Part shown: positions 26,168 to 33,614 of the stretch, piece after piece
Position numbering within the stretch: position 1 is the stretch's first letter
How the letters are laid out: each line of letters opens with the position of its first letter
From: Flavipsychrobacter sp.
GTDB lineage: Bacteria; Bacteroidota; Bacteroidia; Chitinophagales; Chitinophagaceae
Length of the DNA stretch: 46,031 nt
Assembly (NCBI GenBank): GCA_016786565.1
Contig: JAEUVY010000079.1
Coordinates: 1-46,031, forward strand
Reading direction: 5' to 3'
Notes under the pieces: model-generated
Database searches by the model: none
Told to the model about the DNA's origin: nothing
Seen by the model: the letters and a program-made list of their open reading frames with translations, nothing else
Translations under genes and position numbers: made by a program

Positions 26168-26666
26168 ATGGCTTCACAAAGATTCGATTGACTTTTGGCT
26201 GTATTATCCATATTCCCACGGGAAGAATGCCCATAAAAATTAAATAAGTAAGATAGTCTAAAAAAGTCACTTCGCTCTTTCGTTCATTTTTTGCAAGAAT
26301 TTTACATACAAAGAATACTACCTGAATTACTGCGTAAAACACGTACAAACTAAAAATCCCAATGGGAATATCAGTTAACTGAAATGAACCGGACTCGACA
26401 ATATATGGGGACCAAATGAATGAACAGAGAAATGTAATACCTACTAAAAGCACATTAAAGCGAAACAATTGTATTTTCATTGGCGACAGCCCCAGGTCCA
26501 TCATTTGCCGGTGTCCGTAAACTCCTATAGCGTAAAGCCAACCAGTCATTGCAAGAGTAGCAATACCATGAATGATTTCCTCCAGCGGACTGGGAGACGA
26601 CCAACTTCCACAAATGACAATTAACAAAAACAGGTGCCAGTGTTTTAATTCTAAAAATCTCCTCAT
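26154..26666 (-). CDS. Integral membrane protein of unknown function
   Basis: From the ATG at 26666 the protein has 170 residues. An upstream ATG at 26693 would add nine residues but sits in a small hairpin followed by T7, so the inner start is preferred. It has about five hydrophobic helices: HLFLLIVICGSW, IIHGIATLAMTGWLYAIG, FNVLLVGITFLCSFIW, IPIGIFSLYVFYAVIQVVFF and YLTYLIFMGILPVGIWII. The short loops contain basic residues; there is no motif that points to transport or catalysis. It sits alone between repeat copies F2 and C. Confidence 0.7.
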   Translation of the reverse strand: MRRFLELKHWHLFLLIVICGSWSSPSPLEEIIHGIATLAMTGWLYAIGVYGHRQMMDLGLSPMKIQLFRFNVLLVGITFLCSFIWSPYIVESGSFQLTDIPIGIFSLYVFYAVIQVVFFVCKILAKNERKSEVTFLDYLTYLIFMGILPVGIWIIQPKVNRIFVKPFTAS

Positions 26667-26680
26667 AGGATAAATGTAAA

Positions 26681-26701
26681 AAAACCACTCCAAAAAGAGT
26701 G
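26681..26701 (-). terminator. Weak hairpin with T run in front of the membrane-protein gene
   Basis: On the minus strand CACTC-TTTTTG-GAGTG is followed by GTTTTTTTAC, just 15 bases before the ATG at 26666. The 5-bp stem is short; it could be a weak terminator or attenuator, or could control access to the start. Confidence 0.35.
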
Positions 26702-26720
26702 AATTTCCGAGGATCTTCTG

Positions 26721-26786
26721 GTCCGATTAACGCAATCGGAAACCGCCTATCGCAAAGACGGAGACGGAGTCTACACCAAGCGTTGA
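26721..26786 (+). repeat. Dispersed palindromic repeat, copy C
   Basis: Hairpin TCCGATT-AACGC-AATCGGA (26722-26740, 7-bp perfect stem), then AACCGCCTATCGC, then AAAGACGGAGACGGAGTC and TACACCAAGCGTTGAATG. The stem sequence differs completely from copies A and E, but pairing is kept. Confidence 0.65.
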
Positions 26787-26913
26787 ATGCCTATACGACA
26801 GCAAACTCATGCATGTTGTTTTGCCGTTTATGTATTGAAAACCACCGTTCGTGAATTGTCACTTCACCAGCCTTAGCCCGCGGGCTACTTTTACAAAAAA
26901 AATCGAACAGACT

Positions 26914-27963
26914 ATGAAAAAGATCATCATCACGCTTACAGCAGCTACTATCTGCTTCACAGCATGTAAAAAACAACCAACCCCTGCGCCCTCAACAGTG
27001 GCACATACAGTAACCGAAGCCGACTTTACCGGCAGCAAGGCCAATGTTGTGCACCTGATGAAGAAGACCAAAGCCGGAATGTATGTGGAGTATGACCTTG
27101 TAATCAAACAAGTATCGGGAAACACCTATGCCGCAGCAATGAGAATTATAGCGGACAAAAGAAGGTTGATCGTAGCCAAGGAAACGGAAAGGCAGGCAGT
27201 AGACGTGAACCCGACCGGCATTACCCTGACCGCCCAAATACTAAGCGAGAAAACAGGTGGTAAGGATGAAGGCACATCCGGCACAGAACTATTCAAGGCA
27301 TATGTGGACCTGACAAAGGTTGAAGCCGGCAAGATCATAACCTTCCCGGAATTCGAATACAAAGGCAGCCTTTCCGGTGAATTGCTGGATGTAAAAACAG
27401 TGATAGCACTGGAAAAAGGCGACGTAAAAGTATATGATGAAACGAAGTTCAATATAGGCGGACAAGACATGACCGTAGTAGGGTCTAAGATCGAGGTACG
27501 CGACGGCAAAGGAACCATTTTTGCAGATGGCGCAACGGTGAACGGCGGAAAAGGCAATATGGAGACCGACTTTGGCCTGTACATGAATGGCGGCATTCCG
27601 GAGATAGTACTGCAGACAGGAGCATTTGTATTGTCAACCGGCCATACGGTAACGCAAGACCCCAAAGTAGCTAAGGCAAAAATAGCGGGGGACAATGGCT
27701 ATGTAACGATAGTGATATCGGGCGACCCGGCACAGAAAGTGCAGAACCTGTACTACAAACCGGCACCGGTGCAAAGCGACACTAAAGACGCAGCGGAACT
27801 GCCCGTTATGAAATTTGTTGCGACACACAGCAATCAGATAAACGGCATGCAGCGATTCATCAGTACGCAAACATGGGAAGAGGTGTATGGCAAAACAGAA
27901 ATCAAATCGGGACCAACTACCGGATTTGTACTGGGGCAAACTTATGGCCTGAAATACGAATAG
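26914..27963 (+). CDS. Lipoprotein of unknown function
   Basis: The protein has 349 residues from the ATG at 26914; a longer frame from 26851 would bury the signal sequence. MKKIIITLTAATICFTAC is a lipoprotein signal with Cys 18 followed by KKQ. The mature protein is beta-rich, with no family I recognise. Visible segments include KAGMYVEYDLVIKQVSGNTY, AKIAGDNGYVTIVISGDPAQ and FISTQTWEEVYGKTEIKSGP. TACTTTTA at 26886-26893 is a near -7 box. It ends in a strong hairpin and probably forms a single-gene unit. Confidence 0.75.
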   Translation: MKKIIITLTAATICFTACKKQPTPAPSTVAHTVTEADFTGSKANVVHLMKKTKAGMYVEYDLVIKQVSGNTYAAAMRIIADKRRLIVAKETERQAVDVNPTGITLTAQILSEKTGGKDEGTSGTELFKAYVDLTKVEAGKIITFPEFEYKGSLSGELLDVKTVIALEKGDVKVYDETKFNIGGQDMTVVGSKIEVRDGKGTIFADGATVNGGKGNMETDFGLYMNGGIPEIVLQTGAFVLSTGHTVTQDPKVAKAKIAGDNGYVTIVISGDPAQKVQNLYYKPAPVQSDTKDAAELPVMKFVATHSNQINGMQRFISTQTWEEVYGKTEIKSGPTTGFVLGQTYGLKYE

Positions 27964-27987
27964 CAAATAGTACAGTTTTCATCAACC

Positions 27988-28018
27988 GAAGAGGCGGCCC
28001 GTTTGAGGCCGCCTCTTC
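27988..28018 (+). terminator. Long GC-rich hairpin after the lipoprotein gene
   Basis: A 12-bp perfect stem GAAGAGGCGGCC (27988-27999) / GGCCGCCTCTTC (28007-28018) with a 7-base loop, 24 bases after the stop. The T run is weak (CTGCGATTTTG), so termination may be incomplete, or the hairpin may protect the 3' end of the mRNA. Confidence 0.6.
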
Positions 28019-28133
28019 CTGCGATTTTGTAACGCTATGGTCTTTAAGTCGTTGTTTTACATTGATGGGAAAAGTATCATCGGCATTAAGACGACTGCAT
28101 GCGATGAGATAGACTGGTGCTATGGCATTGCGG

Positions 28134-28267
28134 GCATTGATCAATATCGCAAGCGGACGCTTGCATGAGTGAGGACGAAGCGTGACGCTTCGACCAGAAG
28201 GCATTGATCAATATCTCAAGCGGACGCTTGCATGAGTGAGGTCGAAGCGTGACGCTTCGACCAGAAG
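28134..28267. repeat. Tandem duplication, 2 x 67 bp, each with two hairpins
   Basis: Unit 1 (28134-28200) and unit 2 (28201-28267) differ at two positions by eye. Each unit has a stem around CAAGCG-GA-CGCTTG and a second stem CGAAGCG-TGA-CGCTTCG (28176-28192). In unit 2 the second stem grows to GTCGAAGCG/CGCTTCGAC (28241-28261), while in unit 1 the first stem grows to GCAAGCG/CGCTTGC (28149-28164). No coding frame is implied. Confidence 0.9.
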
Positions 28268-28289
28268 GGGTTAGGGAGTTTGGAATTGG

Positions 28290-28312
28290 GGTGAGTATAC
28301 ACCAAGCTGTAA
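28290..28312 (+). repeat. Dispersed palindromic repeat, fragment D
   Basis: GGTGAGTATACACCAAGCTG followed by TAA matches only the right end of the core in copies A, B and E. It lies directly after the 67-bp tandem duplication. Confidence 0.45.
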
Positions 28313-28365
28313 TTTCTATTGTTTGTCATCCCTACGCTTAGCTGGTATTTGCGTAAATTAGCAGT

Positions 28366-28812
28366 ATGATTTTACCTACAAACACAAGAGAATTACTTGA
28401 GAACTATTGGACTGAATTCAGTCAATATTTAGAACTCGAATCGAGAAAACTGCCGATAAGCAACAACACTCACAATACGTGGTATAATTTTCCATTGGGA
28501 ACTAGTTTAGGAACACTCGAAGCAGTAATAAATACAAAAGGGTCAAATCGTGTTGAGCTAAGAATCCACGGAACAAGGTCTACGGAAACCTATCAAAAAC
28601 TTGAATTGATGTACAGAGATTCGTTTGCGAAGGAGTTAGGTAATGTTATTTGGGACCCGATGCCAAATAACATTCTTAAACGCGTATATGTAGAACAGGA
28701 TGCTGACATATATCAGCACGAAAATTGGGCTAAACAATTCACATGGCTTAAGGAAAACCTAGAGGTTTTTTACGTTTTCTTTAAACCCAAATTAAAGAAG
28801 CTCAATTCGTGA
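28366..28812 (+). CDS. DUF4268 domain-containing protein
   Basis: The protein has 148 residues, nearly all DUF4268. It has LLENYWTEFSQYLE at the start, then NTWYNFPLGTSLGTLEAVIN, RVELRIHGTRSTETYQKLEL, FAKELGNVIWDPMPNNILKR and the end WAKQFTWLKENLEVFYVFFKP. The domain is known both as a stand-alone protein and at the C-terminus of nuclease-like proteins; its function is unknown, and a role in DNA processing or defence is only a guess. It is cytoplasmic with no signal peptide. The AT-rich codon choice differs from the core genes, and its position between dispersed repeats suggests acquisition. Confidence 0.75.
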   Translation: MILPTNTRELLENYWTEFSQYLELESRKLPISNNTHNTWYNFPLGTSLGTLEAVINTKGSNRVELRIHGTRSTETYQKLELMYRDSFAKELGNVIWDPMPNNILKRVYVEQDADIYQHENWAKQFTWLKENLEVFYVFFKPKLKKLNS

Positions 28813-28894
28813 CAAAAAAATACTGTCTGATTTCGAGTACCTGATGCCTCATAAGAAATCGGGAGCAACATTGATCATGCAACTCATATATTTT

Positions 28895-28974
28895 CGGCAG
28901 TCTGGAGACTGCCAACCGCGATGACGGAGACAGAGTCTACGCCAAGCCGGGGTCTATGCCAAGCTGTGCATATA
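28895..28974 (+). repeat. Dispersed palindromic repeat, copy E with a partial second core
   Basis: Hairpin GGCAGTC-TGGA-GACTGCC (28896-28913), AACCGCG, then ATGACGGAGACAGAGTC and TACGCCAAGC. A second right-end fragment GGTCTATGCCAAGCTGTGC follows at once (28951-28969). Its loop is closed by GTC/GAC exactly as in copy A, while the outer stem pairs differ. Confidence 0.75.
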
Positions 28975-28975
28975 G

Positions 28976-29005
28976 TTGATACTCTCAAAACAAGTCGTAT
29001 ATTTA
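28976..29005 (+). promoter_or_regulatory. Promoter of the bPH-like membrane protein gene, TTG-N19-TATATTTA
   Basis: TTG at 28976-28978, exactly 19 bases, then TATATTTA at 28998-29005 (one base from TAnnTTTG). Transcription would start near 29012, leaving a leader of about 15 nt before the ATG at 29027. The promoter begins where repeat copy E ends. Confidence 0.5.
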
Positions 29006-29026
29006 TAGAATATAATAGTGCAAGCT

Positions 29027-29770
29027 ATGCAAGAAAATATGCCCAACGATAGTATTGGTACCGAATTTCGAGTACGAACCGTATCCAATCTTGCATCACT
29101 TGTTGCATTCTTTGCCATAATGACTATACTAATTGGTTTTATGGCCATAGTCATTGCCATTGCTGTGAAAACCGAAATGTCTACACTGGTAATGATAGCT
29201 ACTATAATAGTGGGTATGGTGTCGGCTTTTTTTGCTATTCGTTTTACCCTACTCCATGTCCTTGCCCAAAAATTGATGATTACACTGTCTCCCGACAGCA
29301 TAAAAATAAGCTGCGAGTACAAACCGTTTTTTGAGCGAAGGCTGGATGACCACATCGCCATGGATGAGGTGGCCGCTTACAAAGTATATACACATCCTGC
29401 ACCTAGGCTAAAAATATACCTGCGAACGGGCAGGAAACTTTTGCTGGCAGGCAACAATATAGGGGACAACAGCCAGTTATTGTCTTTTGTAAATGCCTTT
29501 GCTGAAATGGCTGAAAACCGGAAAACCACACAAGGTAAAGCTGCCTCCATTATTAGGAAGAAGACTATTTATGAGGGGGCATCGGGGATGGCACTGGCAA
29601 TTTTTTTTATGGTACTTATAGGTGCGACCTTTTACGCCATTCTGTTTATGGGCCCGCACAAAACAAAGGATGTTGTATTTGCGCTGGGGTATGCAGCCAT
29701 GGGCATGGGGTATGTATTTTATATATTCAGCATCCGGAAGAAGAAAAAAGATGAACAGGAACAGGAATAA
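29027..29770 (+). CDS. Membrane protein with four helices and a bacterial PH-like cytoplasmic domain
   Basis: The protein has 247 residues from the ATG at 29027; a GTG at 29018 is possible but less likely given the promoter spacing. Two helices (VAFFAIMTILIGFMAIVIAI and LVMIATIIVGMVSAFFAI) are followed by a soluble stretch of about 90 residues with a beta-strand pattern, LMITLSPDSIKISCEY and LKIYLRTGRKLLLAG, resembling bPH domains. Two final helices are MALAIFFMVLIGATFYAILF and VVFALGYAAMGMGYVFYIF, then a lysine-rich tail. The family assignment is tentative and function unknown. Just after the stop, GCTAC-AAAACAAAA-GTAGC is a weak hairpin. Confidence 0.7.
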   Translation: MQENMPNDSIGTEFRVRTVSNLASLVAFFAIMTILIGFMAIVIAIAVKTEMSTLVMIATIIVGMVSAFFAIRFTLLHVLAQKLMITLSPDSIKISCEYKPFFERRLDDHIAMDEVAAYKVYTHPAPRLKIYLRTGRKLLLAGNNIGDNSQLLSFVNAFAEMAENRKTTQGKAASIIRKKTIYEGASGMALAIFFMVLIGATFYAILFMGPHKTKDVVFALGYAAMGMGYVFYIFSIRKKKKDEQEQE

Positions 29771-29909
29771 GGGGAATATACCAAAAGGCTACAAAACAAA
29801 AGTAGCTAATGAAGGTGCTTTTTAAGTTTAGGTTCCACCCAATCGAGGAAGATCTGGTAAACTTTGCACCAAGCAAAAATCGAACCACCCGTCATCACTT
29901 ACAATCGAA

Positions 29910-30857
29910 TTAAAGATCATCCCCTTGCACAGCCAAGTTGAAGCCGGCGGATCTTACGGCTTTCTGTTGTTTGGTATCCCACAAAAGGGGATTGGTGTGG
30001 TTGAAGTGGATGAAGTGTATGCGGGAGCGGAGGTCGCGGGCGATGGTATCGGATGAGAAGAGTTGCATGGTCTCGCTGACAAAGGGGTGCGGTACTTCGC
30101 TGATGCTGCGGCCGGGTATCTCGCCATCGGCAAAGAAGGTGGCATCGAGCAGGGCTACGTCTACGGCCGCTACCATGTCTTTGATGCTGCTCTCCCATTT
30201 TTCCCATTTGTCAATATCGGGGATAAACAGGTATTGGCGGCTGTAGAGGCTGAGGTAGAATCCGGCCGTCTCGGAGAACTCGTCGCGGTGCGGCACCTGA
30301 AAGGCTGATACCAATATACCATCGGCCAGGGTCTGCCCCATGTAACTTGGCTTCATGTCCTTGCCTGCAACGGCCAGCTCTACCGGCTTTATGTTCTTCA
30401 GCCCCACCAACTGGCTCCAGGGGCCGTTCTGTTCCAAGTAGGTCTTCATGCGTGGCAGCACATATACCGGCACCTCATTGGTGTTCATGACCTCTCTACC
30501 CAACTGCATAAGGCCGGCGTAGTGGCCTATGTGGGCATGGGTGATAAAAATGCCGTCGGGCAGGTAACGATACTTGCCACCAGTGAGTGAACGGAAGTAA
30601 TGCAATTGGTCGGTGATATCGGGCGTGGCCTCGAAGAGCCACCACTTGCCGGAAGCGGGATCGACGAGGGCAAGCGACGTAACGAACCGGCGCCTTCCTG
30701 CATCTTTCCATGCCTGTTCGCAACAAGCCTTTGCGCAGCCTGCATGCGGATAGCCGCCGTCCTGCGCCACACCCAGCACTTTTATATAGGGCAGCTGGGC
30801 CTTTTGCGCAACGGCACTACCCGAGAGGAAAAACAGACATAAGAACAGGTACTTCAT
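29910..30857 (-). CDS. Exported PqqB-like metallo-beta-lactamase-fold hydrolase
   Basis: The protein has 315 residues with an N-terminal signal peptide (LFLCLFFLSGSAVAQ). Two PqqB-family marks are present: VAQDGGYPHAGCAKACC (about 30-46) and FITHAHIGHYAGLMQLG with His 107, 109 and 112. In the general metallo-beta-lactamase motif HxHxDH the Asp is replaced by Gly, as in PqqB. Further ligand candidates are PHRDEF and the C-terminal IHFIHFNHTNP. PqqB acts in the cytoplasm in pyrroloquinoline quinone synthesis, but this protein is exported and no other pqq gene is present, so a different hydrolase activity is likely. Such PqqB-like secreted proteins are often annotated generically in Bacteroidota. 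It lies 68 bases from the TonB-family gene and may share its mRNA. Confidence 0.85.
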   Translation of the reverse strand: MKYLFLCLFFLSGSAVAQKAQLPYIKVLGVAQDGGYPHAGCAKACCEQAWKDAGRRRFVTSLALVDPASGKWWLFEATPDITDQLHYFRSLTGGKYRYLPDGIFITHAHIGHYAGLMQLGREVMNTNEVPVYVLPRMKTYLEQNGPWSQLVGLKNIKPVELAVAGKDMKPSYMGQTLADGILVSAFQVPHRDEFSETAGFYLSLYSRQYLFIPDIDKWEKWESSIKDMVAAVDVALLDATFFADGEIPGRSISEVPHPFVSETMQLFSSDTIARDLRSRIHFIHFNHTNPLLWDTKQQKAVRSAGFNLAVQGDDL

Positions 30858-30925
30858 ACCATAAACCTACGAAAATGCACTAAAACAAGTATGCCGACTT
30901 GCGGGCCGGCACACCTAATGAATGA

Positions 30926-31720
30926 TCACTGGAGGCGGAACTTGACCACCACATTGAAGAACACTTTGACGGGAAGGCCGTTCTGGCGGCCGGGTTTCCA
31001 GCGGGGCATGCCTGCCACTACGCGCAGTGCCTCCTGATCGCAGCCACCACCAATGCCACGCACCACTCGTGCCTGTGTAACATTGCCTTCTTCATCCACC
31101 ACGAACTCTATCTGCACGGGGCCTTCTATGCCGGCATCGCGGGCAGCTTCGGGGTAGCGGACGTTGGCGGCCAGATAGGCATTTACGTCTCCGTTGTATT
31201 GCGGCATCTGCTCTACAAAGCGGCGGGGCGCTTCGGGCTTTGTTTCAATGGGAATGACGTTTCCTGTTTTGCCGGTGGTGTTGTCGGGCATGATGTCGGT
31301 GGTCTCGTCGCCTTCGGTGCCGGTGCCCACGGTGCTTTTGTGCAGGCTGGCCACATCGGTCATGTGTTTATCGTCGGGTATTTCTTCGGTGGTGATATCG
31401 GGCTCGGTAAACAGGTCGGTCCTGACCTTAACGGATGTGGTGGCGGGCTGCGGCGGGATGACTGGAGGCACTATGGGGTGCACGGGTGGTTCTATCCAGG
31501 TGGAGTTAACGGTAGTACCGTCAAAGATGACTTCGTGCTCTTCGTGCGGCTTGCGGGTGAATGAAAAGAGGATGATGGCAACGAGCAGGCTGTAGAGAAT
31601 GGCGAGGGATTTACCTACCCTGTTGCCATAGTTGCGGCGCAGTTCGTAGCCGCCATAGGCCTTGTTGCGGTTGCGGAAAATGATGTCCAGGTAGTCGGCA
31701 TTGCGGAGTGTGATGTCCAT
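30926..31720 (-). CDS. TonB-family energy transducer
   Basis: The protein has 264 residues. A cytoplasmic N-terminus of Bacteroidota type (DIIFRNRNKAYGGYELRRNY) precedes one transmembrane helix (LAILYSLLVAIILFSF, about 38-53). A Pro-rich periplasmic linker (VHPIVPPVIPPQPATT, then acidic/Thr-rich) leads to the TonB C-terminal domain (about 175-264) with YPEAARDAGIEGPVQIEFVV and ALRVVAGMPRWKPGRQNGLP. It should couple the proton-motive force to outer-membrane TonB-dependent receptors; ExbB and ExbD are not in the window. The OmpA-operon terminator lies upstream, so it has its own promoter, though no perfect box was found. Confidence 0.92.
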   Translation of the reverse strand: MDITLRNADYLDIIFRNRNKAYGGYELRRNYGNRVGKSLAILYSLLVAIILFSFTRKPHEEHEVIFDGTTVNSTWIEPPVHPIVPPVIPPQPATTSVKVRTDLFTEPDITTEEIPDDKHMTDVASLHKSTVGTGTEGDETTDIMPDNTTGKTGNVIPIETKPEAPRRFVEQMPQYNGDVNAYLAANVRYPEAARDAGIEGPVQIEFVVDEEGNVTQARVVRGIGGGCDQEALRVVAGMPRWKPGRQNGLPVKVFFNVVVKFRLQ

Positions 31721-31782
31721 GATAGTTTGTTTATTGGTTCACTATTCAGAACCACAGACCGGATGGATTCCATAAAACGGGC

Positions 31783-31820
31783 AAAAAAAATCCGGGACCA
31801 CCTTTTCAGATGGTCCCGGA
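31783..31820 (-). terminator. Intrinsic terminator of the OmpA gene
   Basis: A 10-bp perfect stem TCCGGGACCA (31791-31800) / TGGTCCCGGA (31811-31820) with a 10-base loop, followed on the minus strand by eight T (31790-31783). It lies 32 bases after the OmpA stop. Confidence 0.9.
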
Positions 31821-31852
31821 AGTTATGGTCATCGCCCCGTGAGGGGGAATGA

Positions 31853-33589
31853 TTAACGGTGTTTCAGTGTCATGATAACCCTGCGGTTCTTAGCCCTGCC
31901 CTCAGTTGTGGCATTGTCGGCTATAGGCTCGCGGCTACCGTGACCTACCGCGATCATGCGCTTAGGATTCGCCCCCATGTCGATGAGGTACTTCCTAACG
32001 GCATTTGCACGACGGTAAGAAAGCGCATCGTTGATAACGTTGCCACCGGTGATATCGGTGTGACCATCGATCATGATGTATGCGTTCTCGTGTGTGTTCA
32101 TTTCCATGATAGCCTCTGCGAGGATAGGCAATGAAACGTCGCTGATCTTAGCCTTACCCACTTCGAACAGGATAGGCTCGTTCATGTTGTGCTCGCGCAC
32201 CGGAGCCGGTGCTGGCAGTGGTGGTGGTGGCGGAGGAGGGATAGGACATCCGTCGTTAGACGCAGGACCAGCCTCGTTAGGACACTTATCTTCGCTGTCA
32301 GGGATACCATCGTTGTCGGTATCAGGGCAACCCATGAACTTAGCAGGACCAGCCTGGTAAGGACAAGCGTCGTCGAAGTTAGGGATACCGTCGCCGTCAG
32401 AGTCAGGGCAGCCGTGGAAGTGCTTCAGACCAGGTACATCAGCGCAAGAGTCTTCAGAATCAGGGATACCATCACCGTCAGAGTCAGGGCAGCCGTTGAA
32501 TTCTTTAACACCCGGAGTCCAAGGACATTTGTCGAACCTGTTAGGAACACCGTCTTTGTCGCGGTCGCTGAATTTAGAGAAGTAGAAACGAACGCCGAGG
32601 TTACCACCATATGATGTAGCGTTGGTAGTTGTAGCGTTGTTCATGAATGAATTGTACTCACCTACCTTGTCGGTAAGGCGTGCACCTGTTGGGGCGTGTG
32701 TGAACAACTGGTACATGAAGTAACCACCGATGTTCAGGGCAACCTTATCTGACAGGTAGAAACTGTATGCAGGCTGGAACAAGAAGCCTACTGAGCTCTG
32801 CACATAAGATACAGAACCTGTGTTCTTGTCGGAAGCCACATCCCAACCTACGTTGTAACCGATGTTGCGCTGTGTAGTGAAGTAGTTATTCACATCGCCG
32901 CCCGGATGGGTAGCAAGGAACTGCTTTTCAGTGATCACGAGGTCGGTATTCTCGGGTACCCCGCCATTGTCGTACACTGTAACGATGCCATTCGGAGTGT
33001 TTACGTGCTTGTAGATAGCCTCATAATTGAACCTTGCATCGGTAGTGTAGTTGTTCTTCATGGTCACGTTGTACAACAGACCCGCGTCGGCGGTGATGCC
33101 CGACCTGCGCGTGAACCTGTGCTTATACTTGAGCACCAACGGAATGCTGATGTTCGTGGCCTTGATCTCTTCTTTGATAACACCGGGAGCGGTGATGACC
33201 TGGCGGAAAATATTACCGTTGGCATCAGTGGACTGATACTCAACTTTGTATTTATCCATGGTGATGTCACCGTTCTGCATGTGGTAGCTGATACCGGTAC
33301 CGATACCGAAATGGCTCTTATTGTCGAAGAAGAAGCCGATCTGGGCATTGCCACCGTATGACATACCGTTATTGTACTTCAGCCCGCTGATACCGGAAGA
33401 GCTGAGCGCTTTTGTATAATTGAGAACAGGATTGGTAGTAGTGATGTCCTGTGTGAGCATACCGCCCTGCAGGTTTACATCTATCACCCAACGGGGCAAC
33501 ATATCGTCCTTTTTGTATGCCTTTGAGTCCTGTGCGATGGCTGACAACGCCCCATTGGCCGCTATCAACAAGAAAAAGAGTTTTTTCAT
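31853..33589 (-). CDS. OmpA-family outer-membrane protein with TSP3 repeats
   Basis: The protein has 578 residues. Signal peptide KKLFFLLIAANGALSAIAQ. Residues about 35-340 show alternating strands of an outer-membrane beta-barrel ending VRFYFSKFSDRDKDGVPN. Four thrombospondin type 3 calcium-binding repeats follow (DSDGDGIPDSEDSC, DSDGDGIPNFDDAC, DTDNDGIPDSEDKC and the first DRDKDGVPNRFDKC), then a poly-Pro hinge PPPPPPPLPAPAP. The C-terminal OmpA domain has IDGHTD, LSYRRANAVRKYLIDMGAN and KNRRV, which binds peptidoglycan. It starts 25 bases after the stop of the PKD/glycine-rich T9SS gene and ends at a strong terminator, so these two form an operon. It probably links the outer membrane to the wall and may help display the upstream protein. 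Confidence 0.93.
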   Translation of the reverse strand: MKKLFFLLIAANGALSAIAQDSKAYKKDDMLPRWVIDVNLQGGMLTQDITTTNPVLNYTKALSSSGISGLKYNNGMSYGGNAQIGFFFDNKSHFGIGTGISYHMQNGDITMDKYKVEYQSTDANGNIFRQVITAPGVIKEEIKATNISIPLVLKYKHRFTRRSGITADAGLLYNVTMKNNYTTDARFNYEAIYKHVNTPNGIVTVYDNGGVPENTDLVITEKQFLATHPGGDVNNYFTTQRNIGYNVGWDVASDKNTGSVSYVQSSVGFLFQPAYSFYLSDKVALNIGGYFMYQLFTHAPTGARLTDKVGEYNSFMNNATTTNATSYGGNLGVRFYFSKFSDRDKDGVPNRFDKCPWTPGVKEFNGCPDSDGDGIPDSEDSCADVPGLKHFHGCPDSDGDGIPNFDDACPYQAGPAKFMGCPDTDNDGIPDSEDKCPNEAGPASNDGCPIPPPPPPPLPAPAPVREHNMNEPILFEVGKAKISDVSLPILAEAIMEMNTHENAYIMIDGHTDITGGNVINDALSYRRANAVRKYLIDMGANPKRMIAVGHGSREPIADNATTEGRAKNRRVIMTLKHR

Positions 33590-33614
33590 CTACGGAATAT
33601 TTAATGTTGAATGA

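Larger units (their letters stand above)
27964..28365. other. Intergenic region with hairpins, a 67-bp tandem duplication and repeat copy D
   Basis: It contains the hairpin 27988-28018, the tandem duplication 28134-28267 and the repeat fragment at 28290-28312. No credible gene was seen on either strand, and no perfect promoter box for the DUF4268 gene. Confidence 0.6.

Noticed and set aside
29622..29825. Short plus-strand frame overlapping the end of the bPH-like gene
   Set aside because: Out of frame with a well-supported gene over most of its length; no independent start or conservation signal.
30858..30925. Hairpin TGCCG...CGGCA between the TonB-family and PqqB-like genes as a terminator
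   Set aside because: The stem is only five pairs with a long loop and has no T run on the minus strand.
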